DNA from: a bacterium
GTDB lineage: Bacteria; Patescibacteriota; Saccharimonadia; CAILAD01; BJGX01
Length of the DNA: 57,396 nt
Assembly (NCBI GenBank): GCA_029778565.1
Contig: JAKOQC010000181.1
Span: forward strand, 1-57,396
Direction: 5' to 3'
The number at the start of each line of letters is the position of its first letter. Position 1 is the stretch's first letter. A program made the position numbers and the translations under genes. The notes under the pieces were generated by a model. That model did no database searches. It worked only from the letters and a program-made list of their open reading frames with translations, and was not told the origin of the DNA. This document shows, piece after piece, positions 42,797 through 52,582 of the stretch.

Positions 42797-42958
42797 ATGG
42801 CTATACGACCAATTTGTGATCTATGCGGTGAAGAACTAAATGAATATGGTGCTATATTACTCAGCCCACCCGACGATAGCGGAAGTGTTAAAAAGTATCA
42901 TATATGTAAAAAATGCTACGAAAAAATAAAACCAAAAAATAGGAAGGATGGTGAATAG
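42797..42958 (+). CDS. 53-residue zinc-ribbon-like protein
   Basis: Cys7 and Cys10 in CDLCGEEL and Cys38 and Cys41 in CKKCYEK form two CxxC knuckles, enough for one zinc site. The C-terminus is lysine-rich. Small proteins of this shape bind nucleic acid or act as protein adaptors; nothing specific can be said. Real because of the spaced cysteines, the -10 six bases upstream and a stop well clear of the next gene. Confidence 0.6.
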   Translation: MAIRPICDLCGEELNEYGAILLSPPDDSGSVKKYHICKKCYEKIKPKNRKDGE

Positions 42959-43000
42959 AAGTATATAATTAGAGATATATACAAAGAAGAGGGTGTGTAA

Positions 43001-43888
43001 ATGAATATTATTGAGACAACCAAGCTGAGCAAATTCTACGGTAACGAACGTGGAATAGAGGGTTTGGATATGCAGGTAGAAGAAGGTGAGATTTTTGGGT
43101 TTATTGGTCCAAACGGTGCAGGTAAGTCAACCACGATTCGTACAATACTCTCAATAATTCATCCTACTAGTGGGTCTGCGACCATCTTTGGTAAGGACGT
43201 AACTAAGTTTGGGCCTGAAATTCGAGAGAATGTTGGTTACTTACCCTCTGAGGTTTTCTATTACGATAATATGAAGGCCATTGATTTGCTGCGATATTCA
43301 GCCAGTTTTTACAAGAAGCCACAAAAAGAGACGGAGAAAAGAATACACGAGCTGGCAAATTTATTAGATCTAAACCTGCATAAAAAAATAGATGATCTGT
43401 CTTTTGGTAATCGAAAAAAGGTTGGTATTATTCAGGGTTTACTTCATCAGCCTAAATTAATTATCCTCGATGAACCTACAGGAGGACTAGACCCACTAAT
43501 CCAACAAAAGTTTTTCAATCTAATTCGTGAAGAGAACAAACGTGGTGCGACAGTATTATTTTCTTCACATATACTAGGTGAAGTGCAGCGACTTTGTGAC
43601 AGAGTAGGGATTATTAAAGAAGGTAAATTGATAGAAGTGCAAAAAATTAGTGAGCTTCTCAAAAACAGCACAAAGCGATTCAAATTGGCCGCCAAAGCAC
43701 CCATTCCAAAGACCTTATTTTCTACAATAAAAGGGGTGAGCGAGATTGTCCAAGATCATAATGAGCTTAACTTTCTTTTTAGAGGTCACCTAAAAGATGT
43801 AACAAAAGTTATTGCTAAACTCGATTTAGTTAATCTAGAGGTGAGTGAGCCTGATTTAGAAGAAATATTTTTACATTATTATAAGTAA
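43001..43888 (+). CDS. ABC transporter ATPase (ABC-2 exporter)
   Basis: A 295-residue ATPase. It has Walker A GPNGAGKST, LSFGNRKKVGIIQGL as signature (FGNRKK in place of SGGQ), LIILDEPTGGLDP, and SSHILGEV. The last 75 residues form the extra domain seen in drug or lipid exporters of the CcmA/NatA type. Two permease genes follow at once, so it forms a complex with both half-size permeases. Substrate unknown. Confidence 0.9.
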   Translation: MNIIETTKLSKFYGNERGIEGLDMQVEEGEIFGFIGPNGAGKSTTIRTILSIIHPTSGSATIFGKDVTKFGPEIRENVGYLPSEVFYYDNMKAIDLLRYSASFYKKPQKETEKRIHELANLLDLNLHKKIDDLSFGNRKKVGIIQGLLHQPKLIILDEPTGGLDPLIQQKFFNLIREENKRGATVLFSSHILGEVQRLCDRVGIIKEGKLIEVQKISELLKNSTKRFKLAAKAPIPKTLFSTIKGVSEIVQDHNELNFLFRGHLKDVTKVIAKLDLVNLEVSEPDLEEIFLHYYK

Positions 43889-43897
43889 GGAAGACAC

Positions 43898-44692
43898 GTG
43901 AATTTTTTTTGGCAAGAACTAAAGTACTATCGGCGCTCGGTTGTTGTATGGAGTTTGGTTTTGGCAATTATTCTTTTACTATTTCTTTCGGTGTACCAAT
44001 CATTATCTTCACAAATCGATACCTTTAGAGAGATTATCTCTCGCTACCCAAGAGCACTATTGGCGGCTATTAACCTCAGATTTGAAATGTTTTATTCAAT
44101 ATATGGATATTTTGGCTATATATTAACGTTTGTGTGGGTTGCCGGGGCAATTCAAGCAATGAATTATGGTACTTCTGTTGTAAGTAAAGAAGTATCTGGC
44201 AAAACTGCTGATTTCTTATTGTCAAAACCAATTAGTCGCAACCGCATGTTAAGTGAAAAATTTGCTGCTGTGTTTGTATTGCTATTAATAACAAACATTA
44301 TTTTCATTGCAGTAGCATTATTAGGAGCTAAACTATTTTCTTCCGGTGGTTTTGATGTAAAGATTTACATTTTACTTGCAGTAACACTGTTCTTTATACA
44401 GCTATTCTTTGTGGCACTAGGGTTTTTATTTGGAAGTGTATTGCCAAAAATTAAAACAGTCATTTCTATAACTTTACCAACGGTTTTTGTACTCTTTATT
44501 ATTGCATCGTTCGGAGGCATTTTAGATAAACCGCAGTTTTATTATCTCACGCCTTTCAAATACTTTGATTCTTTGTATTTATATCAACACGGAACGTATC
44601 AATATAAATATCTCTGGGTGCTTTTTGGTTTTGTAATTATTTGCTTAATAACGAGTTATATAATCTATAACCGAAAGGATATTAATCTTTAA
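43898..44692 (+). CDS. ABC-2 permease, first of pair
   Basis: A 264-residue ABC-2 permease with six helices and the family loop VVSKEVSGKTADFLLSKPIS between helices 2 and 3, which couples to the ATPase. GTG 43898 has AAGGAAG 5-6 bases upstream. It ends 1 base before the second permease, which shares the loop motif. Confidence 0.87.
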   Translation: MNFFWQELKYYRRSVVVWSLVLAIILLLFLSVYQSLSSQIDTFREIISRYPRALLAAINLRFEMFYSIYGYFGYILTFVWVAGAIQAMNYGTSVVSKEVSGKTADFLLSKPISRNRMLSEKFAAVFVLLLITNIIFIAVALLGAKLFSSGGFDVKIYILLAVTLFFIQLFFVALGFLFGSVLPKIKTVISITLPTVFVLFIIASFGGILDKPQFYYLTPFKYFDSLYLYQHGTYQYKYLWVLFGFVIICLITSYIIYNRKDINL

Positions 44693-44693
44693 T

Positions 44694-45497
44694 ATGCAGA
44701 TGTTTATTCACGAGCTAAAATCGAATTATAAATCGTTACTAGGTTGGTCTGCAGCGATAGTATTCTTTCAGTTAAGTGGATATTCAAAATTTGAGGGTTT
44801 TCAGTCGGCTCAGAGTGGGGCAATTAATAATATTACAAATAGTTTTCCTAAATCTCTACAGGTTATTTTTGGGATGTACAATCTCAACATCGCTACACTC
44901 ATTGGGTATTTTGGCATTCTCTATTTATATTTTGCACTGCTTGCGTCAATCTATTCTGGCTTGTTGGGTGCTGGTATTGTCTCTAAAGAAGAGCGCGATA
45001 AAACCTCTGAGTTTTTATTAACCCGCCCAGTTAGCCGTAACTCTATTCTTTCAGCCAAGCTACTGGCAGGCCTTGTGAATATATTCATTCTCTTTTTAGT
45101 GATTAGCCTATCTTCGGTAATAGGAGTTGCACTAGTTAACCATAACTTTGCACTTACTAGCCAAGTAATCGGTATGATGTGGGGTATCTTATTGTTTCAA
45201 ATCTTCTTTTTTTCTCTCGGATTACTATTCGCAGGAATATTTCAAAACCCAAAGCTGCCAACAGCAATTGTTACGATTATGATTGTCGGAACATACTTTT
45301 TATTTGTTTTAGCAGATATTAGTAGTCAATTAAACTGGGTACGATTTATTACACCCTTTAAATGGTTTGCTGCGCCGGCAATTATACAAAATGGACATAT
45401 TAGCTATACATATTCTGTAATAACAATTATTGTGTCTGTACTCGCTGTAGTGGTGAGCTATGTTGCCTATTCTCGACGCGACATTACCGTTGCCTAA
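44694..45497 (+). CDS. ABC-2 permease, second of pair
   Basis: A 267-residue ABC-2 permease with six helices and the loop IVSKEERDKTSEFLLTRPVS, clearly related to the upstream permease, so the pair probably arose by duplication. Last gene of the three-gene exporter operon. A spacer of 60 bases with a Shine-Dalgarno for the next gene follows. Confidence 0.87.
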   Translation: MQMFIHELKSNYKSLLGWSAAIVFFQLSGYSKFEGFQSAQSGAINNITNSFPKSLQVIFGMYNLNIATLIGYFGILYLYFALLASIYSGLLGAGIVSKEERDKTSEFLLTRPVSRNSILSAKLLAGLVNIFILFLVISLSSVIGVALVNHNFALTSQVIGMMWGILLFQIFFFSLGLLFAGIFQNPKLPTAIVTIMIVGTYFLFVLADISSQLNWVRFITPFKWFAAPAIIQNGHISYTYSVITIIVSVLAVVVSYVAYSRRDITVA

Positions 45498-45557
45498 ATA
45501 AATTGTTGCCACTAGGGTGTATAATAGAAGTATAATATTAACTAAAAGGAGTATGTT

Positions 45558-45962
45558 ATGGCTTCAAAAAATAGAGAAGTAACTGGCTGGGTCGGTTGGG
45601 TGGCCTTTGCCGGTGTATATATGGTGATTGCTGGTATTTTCCAGCTAATTGTCGGGTTTGTAGCATTATTTAAAAACGACATTTACCTTGTTGGTAAAAG
45701 TACTGTTTGGTTCTTCGATTATTCAACCTGGGGTTGGATACACATGTTGATTGGTCTCATTGTCTTGCTGGTTGGTTTGGCAATCTTGGCTGGTCAAACA
45801 TGGGGAAGAGTGGTAGGTGTAATTATGGTAGCAATTAGCTTGATTGCTACTTTTGCATTTTTACCAATCTATCCATTCTGGTCGGTCGTTGTCTTGGTAG
45901 TAGATGCATTAATCTTGTATGCATTAATTGCCCATGGTGGCGAAATGAAGGAAATGGAATAA
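45558..45962 (+). CDS. DUF7144-type small membrane protein
   Basis: A 134-residue protein with four helices (about 13-35, 56-76, 82-102, 105-126). GWVGWVAFAGVYMVIAG and STWGWIHMLIGLIVLLVG match a family of small actinobacterial and CPR membrane proteins. Function unknown. A clear AAAAGGAG lies 6 bases before ATG 45558 and a strong terminator follows the gene. Confidence 0.72.
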   Translation: MASKNREVTGWVGWVAFAGVYMVIAGIFQLIVGFVALFKNDIYLVGKSTVWFFDYSTWGWIHMLIGLIVLLVGLAILAGQTWGRVVGVIMVAISLIATFAFLPIYPFWSVVVLVVDALILYALIAHGGEMKEME

Positions 45963-45987
45963 CCCAACATATTTCTTTCTCTCATGC

Positions 45988-46016
45988 AAAAAACCCACTT
46001 AATAAGTGGGTTTTTT
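45988..46016 (+). terminator. Strong intrinsic terminator
   Basis: A-rich arm with ACCCACTT pairs with AAGTGGGT and the T6 run (13 bp in total, loop AAT). Confidence 0.85.
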
Positions 46017-46054
46017 GTTTATAGGTAACCTTTGGGTTTATAATAAGCAAAAGC

Positions 46055-47308
46055 ATGTTAAAAAAGAACAAAAGTAAACAGTCTTTCTGGCATCACCATA
46101 GGGTATTCTTAGTAATTCTCGGTATTGTATTATTGACGATTCTGATCTTAATTGCTGTCTTGGGTTATCAGCAATATCAAGCTGCTCAATATCAGGCCAG
46201 TATTAGTTCTTTTTATAATACGAGCAATCTACCGCTCTCTGGACCACTTGGTCAGGTGGTAAGAAGTGAGTCTCTGGGGCAAACTGTTCCGGGTGGAAAT
46301 GCTCAGCGAATTTTATACCGTACGCAAAAAGCTGATGGCTCGCCAACATTTGCATCTGGAATTGTCTTTATTCCAACATCTGCCACTAGCTCGCCAAGAC
46401 CCATTGTAGCCTGGGCACATGGTACGATTGGTATGGGTCCACAATGCGCACCATCGAGAAATGCAAATTATGTGGCTAGTATCGACTGGATTGGTCTAAT
46501 GATGCAGAGGGGATGGGTGGTAACTGCTACTGATTATGCGGGTCTTGGTACACCAGGAATAGAAGAATATCTTGTTGGTAATAGTGAAGCAAACGATGTG
46601 CTTAATAGTGTTCGGGCAGCAAGAAATATTGCTAGTGCCCAAGCGGGTAATACCTTTACTGTTTGGGGACACTCACAAGGTGGTCATTCGGCATTATTTA
46701 CTGCAAAGAATGCTGCCAGCTATGCTCCAGAATTACAACTAGTCGGTACGGCTGCCACCGCACCAGCCGCCGAGCTAGTGCCATTATTTAACGAGCAAAA
46801 TGGCCAGGCTATAGACTGGGTAATTGGTCCTGAAGCAATTATTTCTTGGCCATCGGTTTACAAAAATCTCGATGCCAATGCTGTTCTAACAACCCAAGGC
46901 AAAAATAATTATCAACAAATTGCACAAAAATGTATCGACGCAGCAGCCATTAGTGGCATAATTCGCAATGATTTGCAGCAACAGTTTTTTAACACTAATA
47001 TTATGAATATACCGGCATGGAAAAATGTGGCACAGGCGCAAACTGCACCTGTTTTACAACCAAACCAACCAGTTTTTGTGGGTGAGAGTCTAACCGACCA
47101 AGTTGTACTGCCGAATACCACAGCGCTGTATATACAAAAAGCTTGCAGCGCCAACTCTAATTTAACTTCGTTGTGGTTAAACGATGTAGGGCATATTCAA
47201 CTACAAACCGTCATTGCACCAGCTGTTATAAATTGGTTAGGCGATAGGTTTGCAGGAAGAGCGAATGTTTCAACTTGCAATCAACCTCTACCGATAACAC
47301 CATCATAG
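46055..47308 (+). CDS. Secreted/anchored alpha/beta hydrolase, secretory-lipase type
   Basis: A 417-residue protein with an N-terminal helix (about 15-40) and a lipase fold. The oxyanion segment is VAWAHGTIGMGPQC, TATDYAGLGTPG is before the nucleophile, and the nucleophile Ser is in WGHSQGGHSALF. The late acid and His are probably in VGESLTDQVV and NDVGHIQLQ. Secretory lipases cut lipid or other esters outside the cell. TATAAT lies 10 bases before ATG 46055. Confidence 0.83.
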   Translation: MLKKNKSKQSFWHHHRVFLVILGIVLLTILILIAVLGYQQYQAAQYQASISSFYNTSNLPLSGPLGQVVRSESLGQTVPGGNAQRILYRTQKADGSPTFASGIVFIPTSATSSPRPIVAWAHGTIGMGPQCAPSRNANYVASIDWIGLMMQRGWVVTATDYAGLGTPGIEEYLVGNSEANDVLNSVRAARNIASAQAGNTFTVWGHSQGGHSALFTAKNAASYAPELQLVGTAATAPAAELVPLFNEQNGQAIDWVIGPEAIISWPSVYKNLDANAVLTTQGKNNYQQIAQKCIDAAAISGIIRNDLQQQFFNTNIMNIPAWKNVAQAQTAPVLQPNQPVFVGESLTDQVVLPNTTALYIQKACSANSNLTSLWLNDVGHIQLQTVIAPAVINWLGDRFAGRANVSTCNQPLPITPS

Positions 47309-47375
47309 ACCATGTAATAAGATGAATTGATATTCTCAATAACTCTGGGAAGGTTTATAATAAAGCGTAACCTAT

Positions 47376-48194
47376 ATGAGTAAAAAATATTCAAAACTCG
47401 ACATCCTTCGCTGGATTATTTTAATAATAATTGCCATTACCGATATTTATTTAGTAAAAAATCCAATCTTATCACTCTTGATATTTCTGCTACCTATTAC
47501 ATTTGTCTCTTTACACAGCGGTAATTATTTTGGTTGGATCCATACATTAATAATGTTTGTGCTCATTATTGCTATCGGCTTTTTAGGTGAATACCTGGGC
47601 GTACATACGGGTCTGATCTTTGGTAGTTACTACTACAATCCAAGTCCAAGTGTAAATGGCTTTCTTATTGGTGGTGTTCCACCACTAGTAACATTTAGTT
47701 ACGTTTCTATGGGCTATACGTGCTACATTCTGTCGCGCATTATCTTAGGATATTACAAAAAGGTTACTGGATGGATGGTGGTTGGTGTAGCTGCAATGGC
47801 TGCTGTTTTTATGGTTATTTGGGATATGAGTTTTGATCCAACCTCTTCTATAGTTCAACATTTATGGACATGGAAAAAAGGAGGAGCCTATTTCGGCGAG
47901 CCATTTCATAACTTTACCGGTTGGTTTATGGTAACCTTCACATTCTTTGTCGCTATAGGCTTATATTTATGGTTGCGCTCTAAGTCTAGTGATTATCTTG
48001 CTAAACCGAGTAAACTATTTTTACTTGAGCCAATTTTTCTGTTTGCTGCTAGCGCGTTTTCGATTGTTGTAAAAGAGATGACCCCTAACCCAACTACGCT
48101 GCAACAAAACTTAGCACTCATAGCATTATTCGGAATGGGTACAGTAGCATTAATTGCAATTTTACGACTACTAACAACCAAAGGTTTTCATTAA
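47376..48194 (+). CDS. Carotenoid-biosynthesis-family membrane protein (CruF-like)
   Basis: A 272-residue protein with seven or eight helices. Motifs GLIFGSYYYNPSPS, GVPPLVTFSYVSMGY, WDMSFDPTSS and FHNFTGWFM are those of the carotenoid biosynthesis family (PF04240), which includes the CruF hydratase of C50 and acyclic carotenoids. The next gene, 5 bases on, is CrtC-like. No crtB or crtI is seen in the window, so the substrate would have to come from elsewhere or from the host. Confidence 0.8.
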   Translation: MSKKYSKLDILRWIILIIIAITDIYLVKNPILSLLIFLLPITFVSLHSGNYFGWIHTLIMFVLIIAIGFLGEYLGVHTGLIFGSYYYNPSPSVNGFLIGGVPPLVTFSYVSMGYTCYILSRIILGYYKKVTGWMVVGVAAMAAVFMVIWDMSFDPTSSIVQHLWTWKKGGAYFGEPFHNFTGWFMVTFTFFVAIGLYLWLRSKSSDYLAKPSKLFLLEPIFLFAASAFSIVVKEMTPNPTTLQQNLALIALFGMGTVALIAILRLLTTKGFH

Positions 48195-48199
48195 CAATT

Positions 48200-49864
48200 A
48201 TGGATCTCGATAAAAACACCAAACAAAATATAGCCGCCGCACTTTGGCTAGATGAGTATGATGAAAATAACATTAGTGCGAGCACGTTAGGTAAATTACA
48301 TTCAGACAAAAATTCTATTAAGCAAATTGGTGCGCGTATGCGACACTATCTCGACTGGCTAAAAAATAATCCACAATCTCATAACCCAAATTATAATAAG
48401 CGCTACACGATCTTAAAAAACTTAGTTGGTGATCTCAGCCCACAAGAAGCCTATGTCATTGCAATGAAGTTTTTGGGTCAAAATTCTACCCAGGGTTTCG
48501 AAGAAATGCCAGAAGTTTCAAATATTGAGTTTCCGCGCGATCATGCACCTAAACTTCGTAGCCAAGTAGGGTGGCATTTCTTTGTTGGTAGTGCTTGGGA
48601 TGAGGATGGTGAAGAGTATGGTGTTGAATTAATGTTTTTTAGAATTGCTCTTTTACCACCAAATATGGCCAACCAACTTGGTATTAGTGACATAGAAAAT
48701 CAAATTGTTGAAATACAACTAGGAATTTCTAAAGCTGGTGAAAGACACTATCAAGCCGAGCCAATTGTAATTGCTGGTACATCTGGCTTGATTAATATTG
48801 AACCAAATCCATTAAAGTACACTGTCGGAAAAAACGAAATTTCAGTTGGTAAAAAGGATTCATTCTTTCCAATTACGGTTAAGGCCCGTGGCAAGGATAA
48901 TGGTCAAAGCGAACCAGTAAAATTGGGTGTAGACCTTACGTTTACAAACGGACGTGAATATCTTTATCAGGGAGATGACGGTTGTATGCCTTGCGTAGCG
49001 GGTATGGGTACACTGTACTATTCAATTCCTAATCTCACCCTTAAATCTGGCAGCACAATAATCTATAAAGGTAAAAAAATAACACTAAAAAAGGGTACAT
49101 TTTGGTTTGATCATCAGTGGGGTTTCTTGGGCGGCAACTCTCACTCTCCAGTTTTAAGAGCTGCAAATAATATTGGCAAGCCTATGCAGATGGGTTGGGA
49201 TTGGTATATGGCACAATTTGTAGGTAATAGACAATTAACCATGTTTGCTTCACACAGTCCTGCGAATAAGCAATTTTATTTTCAGACTGGGCCTAAACCG
49301 CCGGGCACAATGACTGTGGATGTGGCCGGTAAATATATGGATGAGAACAAAAAACTTCATAATACCTGGGGCACATTGGTAATAGATGAATGGGTAAAAA
49401 GTGAAGCTAGTCCTAACCCAGATTTGTACCCAGTTACCAACACTTGGCATCCGAATCACTGGAAGTTTAGCTTTGATAATACGTTACCAAAAGACATACG
49501 CAATTTTGAGTTTCGGCAAATTGTACCGGTTGCACAAACAAATTATTTTGCAAATGGTTCACAGTATAATGAAGGGGCCGTGTATATCACTGACCTAGAG
49601 GGAAAAGATATCGGTCGTGGGTTTGCTGAGGCAGTACAGTATGCAGATTGTACAAAAAATATGATTAAACTAGCTGGTTTCGAATATTCTCAAGAGCTGT
49701 ATAAACTGTTTTCGCAAAGCTCTTCATTGTCTCGTAAATTTTATAGCTTATTCTATATGCTTACTCATCAGAAGCCATTAAAACAGACACTTACAGAAGC
49801 AAAAGGTATGGAATTCTTTATTCGACCAAGTAAAAAATCCGCCAAAGTAAGTTCTCGACATTAA
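48200..49864 (+). CDS. CrtC/AttH lipocalin-like protein
   Basis: A 554-residue protein without membrane helices. Residues about 110-500 form the double lipocalin-like fold of the CrtC/AttH family, with FWFDHQWGFLGG (the family's DHxWG), MGWDWYMAQFVGNRQL, and LVIDEW. CrtC hydrates the 1,2 bond of acyclic carotenoids; other members act on unrelated lipids. Directly after a CruF-like gene, a role on a polyprenoid is likely. The first 100 residues are an added helical part. Confidence 0.75.
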   Translation: MDLDKNTKQNIAAALWLDEYDENNISASTLGKLHSDKNSIKQIGARMRHYLDWLKNNPQSHNPNYNKRYTILKNLVGDLSPQEAYVIAMKFLGQNSTQGFEEMPEVSNIEFPRDHAPKLRSQVGWHFFVGSAWDEDGEEYGVELMFFRIALLPPNMANQLGISDIENQIVEIQLGISKAGERHYQAEPIVIAGTSGLINIEPNPLKYTVGKNEISVGKKDSFFPITVKARGKDNGQSEPVKLGVDLTFTNGREYLYQGDDGCMPCVAGMGTLYYSIPNLTLKSGSTIIYKGKKITLKKGTFWFDHQWGFLGGNSHSPVLRAANNIGKPMQMGWDWYMAQFVGNRQLTMFASHSPANKQFYFQTGPKPPGTMTVDVAGKYMDENKKLHNTWGTLVIDEWVKSEASPNPDLYPVTNTWHPNHWKFSFDNTLPKDIRNFEFRQIVPVAQTNYFANGSQYNEGAVYITDLEGKDIGRGFAEAVQYADCTKNMIKLAGFEYSQELYKLFSQSSSLSRKFYSLFYMLTHQKPLKQTLTEAKGMEFFIRPSKKSAKVSSRH

Positions 49865-49874
49865 TACAATCGTT

Positions 49875-50045
49875 ATGACAGAAAAGACTCGTAAAAACCT
49901 TATAGCTGCCATTATTGCGTTGATACTCGTTGGTATTATCACTGCAACTATCTTCTATTTTGTACATTCACAAAGCGAAAACCGCGAAAAATATCTTAAA
50001 ATTACCCCAACTTTTACTGGTCCATCAACAAATTCTAACCAATAA
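49875..50045 (+). CDS. 56-residue single-pass membrane peptide
   Basis: A short frame with a basic start (TEKTRKN), one strong helix (about 8-30) and a polar tail. It lies between the CrtC-like gene and the two-component system, 10 bases after the former. A TACAAT at 49865-49870 is 4 bases upstream. Small and unrecognised, but its clean membrane pattern and position support it. Confidence 0.5.
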   Translation: MTEKTRKNLIAAIIALILVGIITATIFYFVHSQSENREKYLKITPTFTGPSTNSNQ

Positions 50046-50084
50046 TTACAGTGCATTTTCAGTAAAAATTCAGCAAAGATAGGT

Positions 50085-50090
50085 TACAAT
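50085..50090 (+). promoter_or_regulatory. -10 box TACAAT, leaderless type
   Basis: Seven bases before ATG 50098. Confidence 0.55.
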
Positions 50091-50097
50091 ACGGGCT

Positions 50098-50781
50098 ATG
50101 CGAATACTTATAGTAGAAGATGAACATAAAATTGCCAATGCTCTAAAACGTGGTCTCGAGCAAGAATCGTACGCTGTAGATGTTGAATATGATGGAGAGG
50201 ATGGGCTACACGCCGCGCTTAATGAAGAGTATGATTTATTGATTCTCGATAGAATGCTACCGGGTGTAGAAGGAATGGAAATTTGTCGGCAAGTGCGAGA
50301 AAAAAATATTCACTGTCCAATTATTATGCTAACCGCCAAAGATCAAATAAAAGATCGTGTGGCCGGGCTGAATGCTGGGGCAGATGATTATTTAATAAAA
50401 CCTTTTGCTTTTGAGGAATTGTTAGCAAGAATTAAGGCGCTCATGCGAAGACCGCAAGACAATCTTGGTACAGTTTTAAAAGCAGATGATTTAACTCTAG
50501 ACACAGTCAACTATGAGGTTAAACGAGGAGGCAAGCCTATTAACCTATCTTCGAAAGAATACGCGCTACTTTATTATTTGCTACGAAATCAAAACAGAGT
50601 TATTAGCAAAGATACGATTATTGCCCATGTTTGGGATTTTGATGCCGATATATTACCAAATACGGTTGAGGTTTATATGGGTTATTTGCGCAATAAAATA
50701 GATAAACCCTTTAAGAGACCAGACTTAATTCATACTGTTCGTGGATTTGGTTATAAATTTGGAATGGAGAAGAATGTATAG
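50098..50781 (+). CDS. OmpR/PhoB-family response regulator
   Basis: A 227-residue regulator. Receiver domain (1-120): acidic pocket VEDE, phospho-Asp in LLILDRMLPG, Thr in MLTAKD and Lys in YLIKPF. The winged-helix DNA-binding domain (about 130-225) has SSKEYALLYYLL, TVEVYMGYLRNKID and HTVRGFGYKF. It activates or represses genes in response to the kinase encoded next, whose start overlaps its end by 8 bases. Confidence 0.93.
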   Translation: MRILIVEDEHKIANALKRGLEQESYAVDVEYDGEDGLHAALNEEYDLLILDRMLPGVEGMEICRQVREKNIHCPIIMLTAKDQIKDRVAGLNAGADDYLIKPFAFEELLARIKALMRRPQDNLGTVLKADDLTLDTVNYEVKRGGKPINLSSKEYALLYYLLRNQNRVISKDTIIAHVWDFDADILPNTVEVYMGYLRNKIDKPFKRPDLIHTVRGFGYKFGMEKNV

Positions 50782-51808
50782 TCTGTCCCATTATTGGCAA
50801 CGGTTAAGTCCGGCACTAAAGCTGACTATTGCTTATCTGAGTATTCTCATGCTAATTAGTTTATTCTTTAGTATTGTCTTGTATAATCTAGCAGCCAATC
50901 AATTAGAAAGTAGTCTACGTCGCCAGTATGTAAAACTAACTCCTGGTAGCACTATTGTTGTCCCACGCGGACCCAATCCCGTACAGGTAGCAGAAGAGGT
51001 AGAGAACGCGCGCCAGAATCTTTTGTTAGAGTTAATTTACTTTAATGCAATTATACTGGCATTAAGTGGGGCAATTAGTTACTTGCTAGCTCGTCAGACG
51101 GTTAAGCCAATACAAGATGCGCTTGAGGCTCAAAGCAGGTTTACGGCTGATGCTAGTCATGAGTTACGCACCCCATTGGCTGCTATGCAGACAGAAATTG
51201 AAATAGCCCTGCGAGCCAATAAAATTTCTACATCAGAAGCAAGAGAATTATTGCAAAGCAATTTAGAAGAAGTGATTAAATTACGTAATCTTTCAGACGG
51301 CTTACTTCGTTTGGCAAGAGCAGATAGCGATGGTAAGAATCTTACAACAAGCAAAATAAATCTTAACTTAGCAGTAAAAGAGGCAATAAAACGCGTTGCT
51401 GTCGCTGCAAAGAATAAAAAAATCATTATTACCAATGAAGTAAAAAAAGTTTCGGTATACGCAGAAAAGGATAGTTTAATAGAGTTAATAGTGATTTTAC
51501 TTGATAATTCAATTAAGTATAGTCAGAAAAAAGCTGAAGTAAAAATTACATACTCGACCTCGCCAAATCATATAAAACTGTCAATAGCCGATAGTGGCCC
51601 TGGTATTGCAAAAAAAGATTTAGAGCATATTTTTGAACGGTTTTATCGCGCAGATAATTCACGCACAAAAAAATCTGGATCTGGGTATGGTCTTGGGCTT
51701 TCAATTGCGGCCAAGATTGCACAATTGCATGGCGGAAGTATCGGCGTTAAAAGTGCCATAGGTAAAGGCTCGGTCTTTACCGTGGTTTTACCAAAGAATA
51801 ATTCTTAG
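50774..51808 (+). CDS. Membrane sensor histidine kinase
   Basis: A 344-residue kinase with two helices (about 18-38 and 85-108) around a short outer loop of about 45 residues. HisKA has the phospho-His in SHELRTPLAAM, and the HATPase domain has the N-box LDNSIKYS, ADSGPGI and GYGLGLSIA. The longer frame from 50741 is rejected; ATG 50774 lies 4 bases after GGAG. The short sensor loop suggests sensing in or near the membrane. Confidence 0.92.
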   Translation: MYSLSHYWQRLSPALKLTIAYLSILMLISLFFSIVLYNLAANQLESSLRRQYVKLTPGSTIVVPRGPNPVQVAEEVENARQNLLLELIYFNAIILALSGAISYLLARQTVKPIQDALEAQSRFTADASHELRTPLAAMQTEIEIALRANKISTSEARELLQSNLEEVIKLRNLSDGLLRLARADSDGKNLTTSKINLNLAVKEAIKRVAVAAKNKKIIITNEVKKVSVYAEKDSLIELIVILLDNSIKYSQKKAEVKITYSTSPNHIKLSIADSGPGIAKKDLEHIFERFYRADNSRTKKSGSGYGLGLSIAAKIAQLHGGSIGVKSAIGKGSVFTVVLPKNNS

Positions 51809-51845
51809 CTTTGTAAGATTATATCTGATAGGATAAGTATAGATA

Positions 51846-52493
51846 ATGAATAATTCTAAAAAAACTCAACCATTTAGTATTGAGCTAGAAAACTGGTTAA
51901 ATGGTAATTCTCCAAAAACCCTTGGTGGTCTACGAGATGTGTTTGCTGAGAAGAGTTTTGCAATCACCTTTATTTTACTCATGGCAATACCGGCACTTCC
52001 ACTGCCTACAGGGGGAATTACCCATGTTTTCGAAATTATTGTAATGCTTATGAGCTTTCAGATGATGTTGGGCTTTCAAAAATTTTGGTTACCTAAGAAA
52101 CTGCAAAAGACGAAACTTAAATCTTTAACCCATCCAAAAACTGTACGTAAAATTACCCGACTTGTTCAATGGTTTGAGAGACATTCAAAACCTCGAATGG
52201 CAGAAGGGATTAAAACCAAAGGCTTCGTATCAGTCTCGGCAGCGATAATATTTATCTTTACACTGGGGGCATTCTTATCACCACCTTTTTCTGGGCTTGA
52301 CACTCTACCAGCACTTGGCGTGGTGATTCTCTCAGTAGGGATATTACTTGAGGATATTATTGTTGTTGTGTTGGGTGTAATCTTTGGAATAATTGGTATT
52401 GCACTTTCATTGTTCTTAGGGGATACAATTATTGTCTTTATACACAACTGCATTTCTAGCGTACAGTCAGTTTGTAGACAGATAATTAAATAA
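51846..52493 (+). CDS. ExoD-family membrane protein
   Basis: A 215-residue protein of the exopolysaccharide-synthesis ExoD family. It has TLGGLRDVFAEKSFAITFIL, MAIPALPLPTGGITHVFEII, and the PPFSGLDTLPALGVVILSVG segment. It has four or five helices. ExoD affects polysaccharide output and stress tolerance in rhizobia, but its molecular role is unclear. It follows the two-component genes after 37 bases and could be co-regulated. Confidence 0.85.
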   Translation: MNNSKKTQPFSIELENWLNGNSPKTLGGLRDVFAEKSFAITFILLMAIPALPLPTGGITHVFEIIVMLMSFQMMLGFQKFWLPKKLQKTKLKSLTHPKTVRKITRLVQWFERHSKPRMAEGIKTKGFVSVSAAIIFIFTLGAFLSPPFSGLDTLPALGVVILSVGILLEDIIVVVLGVIFGIIGIALSLFLGDTIIVFIHNCISSVQSVCRQIIK

Positions 52494-52582
52494 TTAGCTT
52501 TTTTGTAGCTATAGCTTGAAATTTGTAAATCGACAAAATACAATTACTCTTAAGCATAACTATTAATAAGCTAGGAGAAAAA

